Shown piece after piece: positions 7,244 to 16,379 of a stretch of DNA of 33,590 bases. The notes under the pieces were generated by a model, which worked only from the letters and a program-made list of their open reading frames with translations, made no database searches and was not told the origin of the DNA. The position numbers were made by a program, and so were the translations under genes. The stretch lies in contig JBNKLQ010000029.1 of assembly GCA_050292445.1 (NCBI GenBank), positions 1 to 33,590 of the forward strand, read 5' to 3'. The stretch is from Leptofilum sp050292445 (GTDB lineage: Bacteria; Chloroflexota; Anaerolineae; Promineifilales; Promineifilaceae). The stretch's first letter is position 1, and every line of letters begins with the position of its first letter.

Positions 7244-8173
7244 GTGGCAGAACAAAAAGGCAAACCCTCACCTGAATCAAATAACGAAAGCGCCTTGTGC
7301 CAATTTGTGCAGCAACGGCTGCCCGACTATTTACATCATGATTTAACGGCCGTTGAGTACCGGCAAATTCAAACCCACCTGGCCCAATGCGATAGCTGCG
7401 CGCTGCGTGTGCAAGAAGCCCGCCTGTTGGATACCGATTTGCAAGCAGAGGCGGATCGCTACCGACCCAGCCTATCCCATGACGCTTCGCTACGCATTCA
7501 GAACAAAGTGTACCGACGCATGCAGCGCAGCCTGGTCTGGCAGCGCACCGGGCAAGTTTTACGGTTAGGTACGGCCGTTGCAGCCCTCATTTTGTTGCTG
7601 GGCGGAAGCTTCCTGTTTGGCCGCTTCTGGTTTCCTTTTTTAACGGCCGAAACCAACACTGCTGGCGAAACAACCACCTTGCCAGACTTACCCCCGCCGG
7701 GACCAACGGCCGTTCCCACCGCTGCCCCAGCTATCCACACACCAGCACCTGAAGAGGCCATGGTTGAGCCACCTGCTGTTTTGGAAGAAACATCGGGCAA
7801 CGGTCGTGTCAACGCCTGGGATCATTGGGTCGCGGCAGCGCCGGGGCAAACGCCAGAGCAATTGGCCACAACCATCGTGTCCGCCGCTTTAAGCAACGAT
7901 GAAACTTATTTGAACGAGCTATTTGTGGGCATGGGGGCGTCACAGCAGCCCACGGCCCGCATGTGGCTCACTGTGGCCGGTCGCTGCCAAAACGACCTCA
8001 GCAGCGATGATTTTGTGTTTGCCCGCCACCCCATCCCGCTGCTCACCATCACCTCGGTTTCTATTTGGTATGATGGCCACTTGGTTGGCGAAATAAAAAT
8101 GCGGCAAATGCAGGGCGAATGGTTCGCTACCTTCACCCGAACCCCAATTGTCTACCCTTGTTCCACTCAATGA
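7244..8173 (+). CDS. Zinc-finger (zf-HC2-type) transmembrane anti-sigma factor
   Basis: A 309-residue protein read from GTG; the nearest good ribosome site (GAGG) is about 15 bases upstream, so the start is somewhat uncertain. The N-terminal HTHLAQCDSC segment (residues about 44-50) is the His/Cys cluster of ZAS/zf-HC2 anti-sigma domains, which hold ECF factors inactive. A single membrane helix lies near residues 108-128 (TAVAALILLLGGSFLFG). After it comes a Pro/Thr-rich stretch (about 138-180) and an outer domain of about 125 residues that I do not recognise and that may be the sensor. It follows the sigma gene by 95 bases, separated by a strong nested hairpin. Confidence 0.85.
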   Translation: MAEQKGKPSPESNNESALCQFVQQRLPDYLHHDLTAVEYRQIQTHLAQCDSCALRVQEARLLDTDLQAEADRYRPSLSHDASLRIQNKVYRRMQRSLVWQRTGQVLRLGTAVAALILLLGGSFLFGRFWFPFLTAETNTAGETTTLPDLPPPGPTAVPTAAPAIHTPAPEEAMVEPPAVLEETSGNGRVNAWDHWVAAAPGQTPEQLATTIVSAALSNDETYLNELFVGMGASQQPTARMWLTVAGRCQNDLSSDDFVFARHPIPLLTITSVSIWYDGHLVGEIKMRQMQGEWFATFTRTPIVYPCSTQ

Positions 8174-8240
8174 CCTTAAAGAGTACCATGCGCGTTTTAC
8201 TAATTGCCTGCCAACCACCACATAATTCTGGAGCCACTCA

Positions 8241-11200
8241 ATGACGTTTTGGGCCTTTATTTTGCGTCGGGCGGCCCGCCACTGGCAGATTTTGCTCACC
8301 CTCAGCCTGGGCGTTTTGCTTTCTACCGCCATGCTGGCCAGCAGCCCAATTCTGGTGAATACGGTGGTGGAATTTGGCCTGCGCCGGACTTTACTAGCGG
8401 CTGATCCAGCCGTAAGCGACCTGCGTCTGAAAGCGTTCGGCCACTTTAACGCCGACGACTATGCAGCGGTCGATGGCCAAGTGCAGCAAATGACAAACGG
8501 CCGTCTCGGCAACTTCACCGATCAGCTTACCCCCGTCCTGGGTTCCCGTTGGTTCCATCCCTGGCGCGGTGGCAACATTCTTCCCGAGGAGCGCCTCAAC
8601 TTCCGCGCTTACGGCAGTGGCGAGACAGACATCCGGCAGCATGTCACTTTTGTCGCTGGCGAATGGCCCGCCGAGGCTCAACCCGCCCCCGGCGTTGCGG
8701 CTGTCGTCATTGGGGAGGAACTGGCCGAGGCATATGGCCTACAAGTCGGTGACACGGTGCCCGTCAGCGTCTCCAACAGCGGCGGCGAACCGGAATTCAG
8801 CCTGCAAATTAGCGGCATCGTCCAGCCCATCGACGGCGGCGATCCTTACTGGTTTGGCGCGGCCAGTCCGCTGCGTTCCCAAAGTGATGAGCGCTGGCTG
8901 GCCCAATATGCTGTTTTGGTGGATCAGGCCGCTTTTTTTGAGCACATCACCGACCTGCTACCGGATGGTTCCACCCATGAGGTTTACTGGCAGGTCATCA
9001 TCGACCCCGGCAGCCTGACCTCTGCCCAAATTCCACTGGTGCGCACCTTGTTGCAGCTGCTGCGTGAAGATTTACGGTCGTTAACCCCCTCCGTCACCAT
9101 CGACACCGGCCTGGATGAGGTGCTGGCCAATTTTGCTAACCAGAGTACGGCCGTTCGCGCCCCGCTCTACTTCCTTACCGCCGAAGTAGTGCTGCTCACC
9201 CTTTATTACGTCATCATGGTAGCTGCCCTGGCCGTACGCCAGGTAGAGCGCGAATTTGCCGTGCTGCAAAGTCGCGGCGCAGCTCCCCGCCAAATTTTCC
9301 GCATTCAGGGCGGTGAAGCGCTGCTAATCAGCAGTGTGGCTTTGCTCAGCGGTCCGTTTTTAGGACTGGCGCTGGTGCGCAGCATCACCCTCTTTGGCCC
9401 ATTGGCCGATGTAGGTGAAGCTAGTTGGGGCTTGAGTTTGCCCACCCTGGCCTGGCTGGCGGCCATTGTGGGCGCGGTGGCCTGTATCGTGGGGCTGCTG
9501 CTGCCGGTGGGCCAATCCGTGAAGCGCACTATCGTCAATTACCAGCAAAGCACAAACCGCGTCACGAAAGCCCCCTTGTGGCAGCGCTATTATTTGGACG
9601 TCTTCGTGTTGGCGATTGGGTTGGTGCTGCTGTGGCGTCTGCAATATTTTGGCGGCATCGTGGGTGGCGGTACCAGCCGCCCCCAGGTCGATTGGCTACT
9701 GCTGCTGTCTCCCCTGGCGTTGCTGGTGGGCTCGGGCACCATTTTGCTGCGCGTGTTTCCGCTGCTGCTCAGTTTTCTGGCGGCTATTGCGCGGGGTGGG
9801 CGCGGCCTGGTGGCCAATCTGGCTATGCTGCAAGCGGCACGTAATCCTACCCATGTGGCCCGACTGGTTTTGCTGCTGACGCTGGCCATTGCTCTGGGCA
9901 TTCTGTCTACCGGCATCAACGCCACATTGGATGCCAGCGAACTGGAGCGCGCCCAATACCAGGCAGGCAGCGACCTTCGTTTGGTCTCCCAGCACACCTT
10001 GCCGTTGTTTGAGGTAGAAGCGCTGCCAGAAGTGACCGAGGCCAGCGGTATATGGCGCACCCTTGGTTCTCTGACGCTTGGACGAGAATTTTTGCGCTAT
10101 GATGTGCTGGCCATCGATCCGGAATCATTTGAGACGCTGACCACCTACCGAGATGATTTTACCCAAGAGCCGGTTTCGGTATTGCTGGATCGCCTGACAT
10201 TGGAAGATGTAACGCTACAGCCAACAATCGCCTTGCCGGGCCAGCCAACGCGCCTTGGCCTGTGGGTCTGGTCCGCGCCAGACCCGGATTGGCCTAGTGG
10301 GGCAGCGCCGCGCGGTGACAGCTATTTAGACCGGATTCATCTCCAGGTAAAGCTGCTTACGGCCCAGCAGGATTTAATCCTGCTTGATTTAGCCTCGGAA
10401 GAAACCGGATATCCAGAAGACGGCTGGCGTTATTTTGAAGGGATATTGCCGGAGTTGCCAGAAAGCAGCTTCCCGTTGGGATTGCACTCAATTTGGCTGC
10501 GTAACCGGTCGATCATTGTCGGCAACTTTGGGCGGGCCACGGGGGCGCAGATGCGCCTGGCTTTTGATTCACTCACGTTGACGGACGGGGTATCTGGGGA
10601 AACGGCCGTTACTTACGATTTTGAAACGCTCACCGACATTTGGCGCACTATCCATCCTGGCTCCGACATTGCTTACGATACGCGGCAGGTACATTCAGGG
10701 CAAGGCAGTCAATCTCTGTTTTTGAACATGGGGGCGCTTGATCTGGCGGGTTTTTTGCTGGCCAATCCGTTCCCGCTTACCGTGCCGCTGCCTGCTTTGG
10801 CCAGCCAGACCTTCCTGGAAAAAGCTCAGGCACAGGTAGGCGACACGCTCAATCTAACAGTTGATTCCCAACCACGCCGTTTTGAAATTGTGGGCGTGGT
10901 CAATTATTTCCCCACCTTGTACGAAGATTTGAACGCCGGGTACATCATCACCAATCGGGCGCTGATGCTGGATGATATTAATGCAGAAACCAACCAACCG
11001 GTAAACAATAACGAGGCGATTTTGGCCATTGATACGGCCGTTCCCCCCGAAACCGTCACCGCTGCTGCCCTCTCTAACCTGCCTGGCATCCAGGCAGCTA
11101 TTGAGCAGGAAGCCGTACGCCTGACCATCAAGGCAGACCCGATGGCGCTGGGGCTGCGCAGCGTGACGCTGTTTGGCTATCTGCTCACCACGGCGTTAAG

Positions 11201-11576
11201 TCTGGTTGGGTTTGCCACTCATTTTTATCTGAGCGCCAAACAAAAAGAAGCGATCTACGGTGTGCTGCGCTCTATCGGCATGTCGCCGGGGCAGCTGTAT
11301 GCCGTGCTGGTGTTGGAGCAGGTAGTTCTTATTTTGGCGGGATTGGCCATTGGCACGGCGCTGGGCGTGGTGCTGAATCAGATTACTCTGCCGGGTCTGC
11401 CCATCACCTTTGGTGACCGGCCGCCAACACCACCCTTTATCGCCCGCAACGATTGGGGCGCAGTTGTCCAGATTTACATAACGTTAGCCGTAGCCTTCTT
11501 TATCTCGCTGGGCATTGCCACGCTGCTGCTCTGGCGCACCAAGCTGCACCAGGTGCTGCGCGTTGGCGAGGAGTGA
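8241..11576 (+). CDS. Giant FtsX-like ABC permease (subunit 1)
   Basis: An 1111-residue permease with GGAG seven bases before the ATG. It has an N-terminal membrane helix (about 15-38) and a periplasmic-type MacB_PCD domain to about 300. Three helices follow at about 308-332, 356-378 and 396-418, then three more between 453 and 560, a second large external domain (about 570-960), and three C-terminal helices (about 973-995, 1020-1045, 1076-1100). That is a ten-helix duplicated FtsX arrangement, larger than MacB or LolC/E. Residues about 670-833 look like one or two jelly-roll domains (YLDRIHLQVKLL; YDFETLTDIW; HSGQGSQSLFLNMG), unusual inside a permease. The last residues, LRVGEE, match those of the next permease (LRIGEE), showing common descent. 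It should work with that permease and the double ATPase downstream. Confidence 0.9.
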   Translation: MTFWAFILRRAARHWQILLTLSLGVLLSTAMLASSPILVNTVVEFGLRRTLLAADPAVSDLRLKAFGHFNADDYAAVDGQVQQMTNGRLGNFTDQLTPVLGSRWFHPWRGGNILPEERLNFRAYGSGETDIRQHVTFVAGEWPAEAQPAPGVAAVVIGEELAEAYGLQVGDTVPVSVSNSGGEPEFSLQISGIVQPIDGGDPYWFGAASPLRSQSDERWLAQYAVLVDQAAFFEHITDLLPDGSTHEVYWQVIIDPGSLTSAQIPLVRTLLQLLREDLRSLTPSVTIDTGLDEVLANFANQSTAVRAPLYFLTAEVVLLTLYYVIMVAALAVRQVEREFAVLQSRGAAPRQIFRIQGGEALLISSVALLSGPFLGLALVRSITLFGPLADVGEASWGLSLPTLAWLAAIVGAVACIVGLLLPVGQSVKRTIVNYQQSTNRVTKAPLWQRYYLDVFVLAIGLVLLWRLQYFGGIVGGGTSRPQVDWLLLLSPLALLVGSGTILLRVFPLLLSFLAAIARGGRGLVANLAMLQAARNPTHVARLVLLLTLAIALGILSTGINATLDASELERAQYQAGSDLRLVSQHTLPLFEVEALPEVTEASGIWRTLGSLTLGREFLRYDVLAIDPESFETLTTYRDDFTQEPVSVLLDRLTLEDVTLQPTIALPGQPTRLGLWVWSAPDPDWPSGAAPRGDSYLDRIHLQVKLLTAQQDLILLDLASEETGYPEDGWRYFEGILPELPESSFPLGLHSIWLRNRSIIVGNFGRATGAQMRLAFDSLTLTDGVSGETAVTYDFETLTDIWRTIHPGSDIAYDTRQVHSGQGSQSLFLNMGALDLAGFLLANPFPLTVPLPALASQTFLEKAQAQVGDTLNLTVDSQPRRFEIVGVVNYFPTLYEDLNAGYIITNRALMLDDINAETNQPVNNNEAILAIDTAVPPETVTAAALSNLPGIQAAIEQEAVRLTIKADPMALGLRSVTLFGYLLTTALSLVGFATHFYLSAKQKEAIYGVLRSIGMSPGQLYAVLVLEQVVLILAGLAIGTALGVVLNQITLPGLPITFGDRPPTPPFIARNDWGAVVQIYITLAVAFFISLGIATLLLWRTKLHQVLRVGEE

Positions 11577-11660
11577 TCAGTGGCCAGTAATCAGTGAGTC
11601 AGTGATCAGTAAAAAGATTGCTGGCAACTGAAAACTGAACACCGATCTACTGAATACTGT
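11574..11660. repeat. CAGT/ACTG-type intergenic repeat
   Basis: A run of CAGT-containing words (for example GATCAGT, AATCAGT, GTGATCAGT; 11574-11611) is followed by ACTG-containing words (AACTGAAAACTGAA, ACTGAATACTG; 11627-11660), so the two halves can fold onto each other imperfectly. The first three bases are the TGA stop of the first permease. It fills most of the gap between the two permease genes. It is probably a dispersed non-coding repeat. Confidence 0.55.
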
Positions 11661-11676
11661 TTATTGACAAACTAAA

Positions 11677-14445
11677 ATGATCCGACTCTCAATCCGTCAC
11701 CTACTGCGCCATTGGCGCATGAACATCATTGTCCTGCTGGGGCTGGTGTTGGCCGCTGCCTTTTTGGCAGGGCTGCCGACTTATGCCACTGCCATTGCCG
11801 GGCGCAGCTTACGGCAGCAAATCGACAGCGCCATCGTTTCGGCGCGCAATATTGAGGTGACGGGCGCGGGGATGAATGCGGCCGTTTATGGTCAGCTGCA
11901 AGACTATTTGGGCGACCTGCTGCTGCGCCGGGTAGAGGTGCAAACTGCCGCACCCACCGATCTAAGTTCTGCGTTATACCGGGATGAGGTCCCGTTACCC
12001 TTTGCTGAATACTTGCGTTACCAACCGTGGTATTTGGGTAATTTAAGCCAGGATGTGACGTTGGTTGACGGCCGTTTGCCTAAGTATGTCGAACCGGACC
12101 CCAATAGCTTTGTCATTGAAATTGAAGCTGCGGTTGGATTAACAACTATTGAGAACGTCACTTTTGACCAAAGTGCCGGCGAAGTTTTTCAGCTCGAAAC
12201 GTTGCAATTAGGCGACCAGCTTCGCAGTGAAGATGGCGGCTTCCGCATCAATATTGTGGGCGTGGTGCAGCCCAACGACCCAGAAAGTGACGCGTGGTGG
12301 GATGAGTTGGTACCCTTTGAATTTGGCCGTGGGCCGATGCACGGACCCAACCAACCGGATACTGTCACCCTGTCGGTGATTGTGCCCCAGCAAACGATGG
12401 ACGAAATTTTTGCGGGCAGGTCAGAACGTAGCTGGCGGCTGCTGATCGATTCCGAAAAAATTAACGTGAGCAATGTTGACCAGGTGGAAGCCAATCTAAG
12501 CAACGCCACCTCCGATTTACGCGTCAATCTGGAGACAGGGCTGCTGCTGATCATCAACGAATACCAAGCGGCGCTAGCCAATGCCCAGGTCACACTCTTT
12601 TTGCTTACAGTCCAGTCGCTCATTTTTGTGCTGTACACCGTAGCCATGATCAGCTCTTTTTTGCTGGATCAATCCCGTGGCATGTTGGCAACGTTGGTCG
12701 GGCGGGGATTTAACGGCCGTCAGATCACCCAACTGTTTGCCATCCAGGGCTTTTTTCTGGCTATTTTGGCCGCCGCGTCGGGACCGCCGGTGGCCCGAGG
12801 GTTGCTCACTCTCTGGGGAACCGCCACCAATACGGTGGTTCCCTCGGCGCTGGCCCGGGAATCGTGGCTGCTTTCGCTGGTTGCAGCCGGGTTTAGCTGG
12901 CTGACCCTGGTGGTCGCCATCTACGGTGGCACGCGCGGCAATATTTTGGATTGGCAAAAGCAGCTAGCTCGGCCACCGTCTCAGGCAAGCTGGCAAAAAT
13001 ATTATATTGACATCTTTTTGCTGGTGCTGGGCGGACTCATTTACTGGCAACTGCGTGACACCGGCACGGTGGTGGCCCAGTTGGCCCAAAACGAGGCTCT
13101 GGCGTCTGCGGGCGTGTCTGATCCGCTGCTGCTGTTGGGGCCATCGCTGCTGCTTATTGCTGTGGCACTTATCTTTTTGCGGATTTTCCCCTACCTGCTG
13201 CGCTTGGCTTCCTGGTGGGCCAATCGGGTGCGCGGCCTCATTTTGCCTTTTGGCCTGGCCAAACTGTCGCGGGACCCAGTGGGACCCAGCCGGGTGGTGC
13301 TGCTCATCAGCCTGGCAGCGGGGCTGACACTGTTTGCCAGCCTGTTTGAGCATTCGCTTTCGGTGCGCCAGGCGCAGATTGCTCATTACAATACGGGCGC
13401 AGATGTTCGCGTGGGACTGCCCATTGATGCCGGAACGGCCGAATATGAAGCAGTGGCAAATTTACCAGGGGTACAATGGGCGTCGCCGGTTTATTACAAC
13501 GGCCGTTCCCGGCTCTCCACCAATTTAGGGCAGCAAGTACAAATGCTGGCCGTGGACCCGGCCACGCTGCCCCAGGTAAGCCGCTACGCGCCGTTTATCA
13601 GCGGCGTCACCATCGCCGATGTAATGCCTGCCGTGCAGGGGATTGGCACCGACGGGGCGATTCCCGCCGTCTTTTCGGCAGATGCACCGCCGAACAACAA
13701 AGAGATCGGCGACCACATTCAATATGTGGTGGGGACACACCGCGTTACGTTTGAGGTGCGCGGCATCATTAGCAACTTCCCGCTGTTGAGCGAGCGCTTC
13801 TTCATTACCAATCTGGCCGCTGTGGAACAAGCAGTAGACCTAACCACGCTTACTGAGCCGTGGGTGGGTGAGCGCCAGATATGGCTGGCCACAGCGCCAG
13901 AGCAAACGGACCAGATAATCGACCAAATTGTGAACGGTGCCGGCCCCTTTGGCAGCTCTGTCCTGGCCGATGCGGCATCTACGGAAGCGCTTTTACGCTC
14001 TAATTTAGTGGCGCAAGAGACAATTGGCGCATTTGAGCTGAATGCCATCACTCTCGCCGCCTTAAGCGTAGCAGTCTTTTTGCTGGTGCACTTTTTTGCC
14101 GCCCGCCAACGCCTATACGAGTTCAGCCTGCTGCGGGCGGCTGGCATGGCAACACACCAACTGCTCGGTTTGTTAACCCTGGAAGGGGTCATCATGATGG
14201 TGTTAGGCTTGCTGGCGGGTAGCGGCATCGGGGCAGGCTTGGCGGGGATTATGCGGCCGTTTCTATCACGGGTGTTGTCAACGGCCGTTGGTGGCGACGC
14301 CATCCGCCAAATTCTGGTGAACTGGACCGAAGTGTTCAGTCTGTATGGACTGCTCGTTGGCTTTTATGGGCTGGCCCTGCTGCTGCTGCTCTTCTTCCTG
14401 GTGCGGGCCGGCATTCACCGGGCATTACGCATCGGCGAAGAATAA
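11677..14445 (+). CDS. FtsX-like ABC permease (subunit 2)
   Basis: A 922-residue paralogue of the preceding permease. The order is the same: one N-terminal helix (15-37), an external domain to about 300, three helices (305-330, 350-370, 395-415), three more (443-460, 480-510, 538-556), a second external domain (about 570-785) and three C-terminal helices (788-808, 830-855, 888-912). The shared ending is LRIGEE. It lacks the jelly-roll-like insert of subunit 1, which explains most of the size difference. No good ribosome site is visible before the ATG, because a repeat fills the intergenic gap. Family members couple ATP use to mechanical movement of outer domains, as in lipoprotein release, peptide export or cell-wall hydrolase control; the substrate here is unknown. 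Confidence 0.9.
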   Translation: MIRLSIRHLLRHWRMNIIVLLGLVLAAAFLAGLPTYATAIAGRSLRQQIDSAIVSARNIEVTGAGMNAAVYGQLQDYLGDLLLRRVEVQTAAPTDLSSALYRDEVPLPFAEYLRYQPWYLGNLSQDVTLVDGRLPKYVEPDPNSFVIEIEAAVGLTTIENVTFDQSAGEVFQLETLQLGDQLRSEDGGFRINIVGVVQPNDPESDAWWDELVPFEFGRGPMHGPNQPDTVTLSVIVPQQTMDEIFAGRSERSWRLLIDSEKINVSNVDQVEANLSNATSDLRVNLETGLLLIINEYQAALANAQVTLFLLTVQSLIFVLYTVAMISSFLLDQSRGMLATLVGRGFNGRQITQLFAIQGFFLAILAAASGPPVARGLLTLWGTATNTVVPSALARESWLLSLVAAGFSWLTLVVAIYGGTRGNILDWQKQLARPPSQASWQKYYIDIFLLVLGGLIYWQLRDTGTVVAQLAQNEALASAGVSDPLLLLGPSLLLIAVALIFLRIFPYLLRLASWWANRVRGLILPFGLAKLSRDPVGPSRVVLLISLAAGLTLFASLFEHSLSVRQAQIAHYNTGADVRVGLPIDAGTAEYEAVANLPGVQWASPVYYNGRSRLSTNLGQQVQMLAVDPATLPQVSRYAPFISGVTIADVMPAVQGIGTDGAIPAVFSADAPPNNKEIGDHIQYVVGTHRVTFEVRGIISNFPLLSERFFITNLAAVEQAVDLTTLTEPWVGERQIWLATAPEQTDQIIDQIVNGAGPFGSSVLADAASTEALLRSNLVAQETIGAFELNAITLAALSVAVFLLVHFFAARQRLYEFSLLRAAGMATHQLLGLLTLEGVIMMVLGLLAGSGIGAGLAGIMRPFLSRVLSTAVGGDAIRQILVNWTEVFSLYGLLVGFYGLALLLLLFFLVRAGIHRALRIGEE

Positions 14446-14472
14446 GAAGCAGGACGCAGAAAACAGTGAGAA

Positions 14473-14548
14473 GCCACAGAGATCACAGAGATTTGAGAGA
14501 AAACCTCATAAATCTCAGCGCTCTCAAAATTCTCTGCGGTCTCTGCGC
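14473..14548. repeat. CACAGAG-type hairpin repeat (solo copy)
   Basis: The left arm (14473-14500) reads GCCACAGAGATCACAGAG then TTTGAGAGA; the right arm (14521-14548) is its imperfect complement (CTCTCAAAATTCTCTGCGG and so on). The left arm differs by only two bases in 28 from the arm of the GxxExxY-carrying element at 24615-25077. It is therefore an empty copy of the same family, and it lies between the second permease and the ATPase gene. Confidence 0.75.
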
Positions 14549-14577
14549 CCCAAATCAATGTATCGAAAGAGGCATTT

Positions 14578-16269
14578 ATGTCAACTGATTCATTTATTTT
14601 TTGCGACAATCTAGTCAAAATTTACAAGGTAGCCGATCTGGAAGTGGTAGCTTTGCAGGGATTGGACCTAGCCGTGGAAAAGAGCGAGATGATGGCCCTG
14701 GTCGGCGCATCTGGCTCCGGCAAATCGACCCTGCTCAACGTCATTGGCGGTCTGGATGAGCCAAGCGCGGGCAAGATTTCTGTCAATGGGCAGGATTTGC
14801 TGAAGATTTCTGACAAGGCAAGGGTGACGTACAAACGTAGCACCGTGGGCTTTGTCTGGCAGCAACCAGCGCGTAACTTGCTGCCCTACCTGACCGCGCG
14901 AGAAAATGTGGAGCTACCGATGATGCTCTCCGGCGGCAGTGCGCGCCAACGACGGGAACGTGCGTTGGAACTGCTGGAAATGGTGAATCTGTCTGATCGG
15001 GCCGATTTTCGACCGGATCGCCTCTCTGGCGGGCAGCAGCAGCGGGTGGCCCTGGCCATTGCCCTGGCCAACAATCCACCGCTGTTGCTGGCGGATGAAC
15101 CCACCGGTCAGGTCGATTCTGCTTCGGCCGACGAGATTTTTGCCGCGCTGCGCCGCATTAATCAAACCTATGGCACAACGATTGTGATCGTGACGCACGA
15201 TCAGCGAGTGGCCAACAAGGTGGACCGGGTGGTGGCGATTCGCGACGGCCGTACCAGCTCAGAAATTCGGCGCGAAGTCAATCTGGCCAGCGGCGAACTG
15301 CAAGAAGAAGAATGGGTCATTCTGGACCGAGCCGGTCGCTTGCAATTGCCGCAACCGTACATCGAAAATCTGGAGATGAAAAATCGGGTAAAGGTGCGGC
15401 TGGAAGAAGAACATCTGTCGGTCTGGCCGGAGGTGAACAAGGCACTGGCTGCGGCCCAAGACGGCAGTGAAAATGGCGGCATGTGGCGGCCGCCGCGCCT
15501 GGGTGGTGATGCCGAACCGATCAACCAGCCTGTGGGCGCACACCACCATCCATTGGCTCGTCGGAAGACGGCCGTTTCCGTGCAAAACCTGACGCGCATC
15601 TACAAAGTGGGTGCCGAAGATGTGATTGCCGTACAACACGTGAGCCTGAACATTCCTGCCGGGGTGATGGCTACGGTGAAAGGGCCGTCTGGTTCCGGCA
15701 AGACAACGCTGCTGAACCACATTGCCGGGCTGGATGAGCCAACCGAGGGGGAGATTATGATTGCGGAACGGCCGTTGGCCAAAATGAGTGAGCGAGAACG
15801 GATAAATCTGCGCCGCAACGAAATTGGCTTTGTCTTCCAGACGTTTGGCCTGCTGCCCTTTTTGAGCGCCCGGGAAAATATTGAAGCGCCGCTGCGGCTG
15901 GTGAAAGCCAGCGCCAAAGAGCGCAAGCAGCGCGTCGATGAGGTGTTGGAACTGGTAAAGCTGTCGGCGCGGGCCAGTCACCGCACCTACGAACTGTCCG
16001 GTGGGGAACAGCAGCGCATTGCCCTGGCGCGGGCGCTGGCCAACAAGCCATCGCTCATCCTGGCAGACGAACCCACCGGCCAGCTGGACACGGCCACGGG
16101 TTACGCCATCATCGCCCTGCTGCGCAGCATCGTGGAACAAACCGGCGTCACCGTCCTCATCGCCAGCCACGACCCCAAGGTGATTGAGGCGGTAGATTTG
16201 GTGTACGTGTTGGAAGACGGCCGTTTGGTGGAGACGATTGAGCAGGTGGGCGGCAAAGTAACTGCGTAA
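14578..16269 (+). CDS. ABC transporter ATPase with two fused nucleotide-binding domains (MacB/LolD-like)
   Basis: A 563-residue soluble protein with two complete NBDs. NBD1 has Walker A at 43-51 (GASGSGKST), Q-loop around Gln95, LSGGQ at 149-153, Walker B ending Asp173-Glu174 and the switch His207. NBD2 has Walker A at 369-377 (GPSGSGKTT), Gln421, LSGGE at 473-477, Asp497-Glu498 and His531. All catalytic residues are intact in both halves. A linker of roughly 95 residues (about 235-330) joins them. LolD/MacB-type NBDs are normally single-domain and dimerise, so one fused chain serving two different FtsX permeases implies a fixed asymmetric heterodimer. The ATG at 14578 lacks a strong Shine-Dalgarno, since a repeat precedes it. 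It closes the sigma-controlled transporter block. Confidence 0.95.
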   Translation: MSTDSFIFCDNLVKIYKVADLEVVALQGLDLAVEKSEMMALVGASGSGKSTLLNVIGGLDEPSAGKISVNGQDLLKISDKARVTYKRSTVGFVWQQPARNLLPYLTARENVELPMMLSGGSARQRRERALELLEMVNLSDRADFRPDRLSGGQQQRVALAIALANNPPLLLADEPTGQVDSASADEIFAALRRINQTYGTTIVIVTHDQRVANKVDRVVAIRDGRTSSEIRREVNLASGELQEEEWVILDRAGRLQLPQPYIENLEMKNRVKVRLEEEHLSVWPEVNKALAAAQDGSENGGMWRPPRLGGDAEPINQPVGAHHHPLARRKTAVSVQNLTRIYKVGAEDVIAVQHVSLNIPAGVMATVKGPSGSGKTTLLNHIAGLDEPTEGEIMIAERPLAKMSERERINLRRNEIGFVFQTFGLLPFLSARENIEAPLRLVKASAKERKQRVDEVLELVKLSARASHRTYELSGGEQQRIALARALANKPSLILADEPTGQLDTATGYAIIALLRSIVEQTGVTVLIASHDPKVIEAVDLVYVLEDGRLVETIEQVGGKVTA

Positions 16270-16288
16270 TTAAGTAATAGGGTGATTT

Positions 16289-16378
16289 TTAGGGTTGAAG
16301 TTCGTAGGGGCGAATCAGGATTTCGGCGGAGATGCCAAGTCCAGCCTGTAATTTGCGAATGTGTCGGTTATGTATCCC
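16289..16378 (-). pseudogene. Remnant of a HigA/XRE-type antitoxin C terminus
   Basis: Just after the stop of the FGE-fold gene, in another frame of the minus strand, about 30 codons read NDGIHNRHIRKLQAGLG followed by ISAEILIRPYELQP and a TAA. The pattern IRxLxxxLGISAEILI is typical of the last helix of HigA-type (XRE) antitoxins. No helix-turn-helix, start codon or toxin gene is attached, so this looks like the 3' scrap of a lost toxin-antitoxin pair, displaced when the upstream gene was joined to this site. The match is from memory of the family and the piece is short. Confidence 0.5.
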
Positions 16379-16379
16379 G

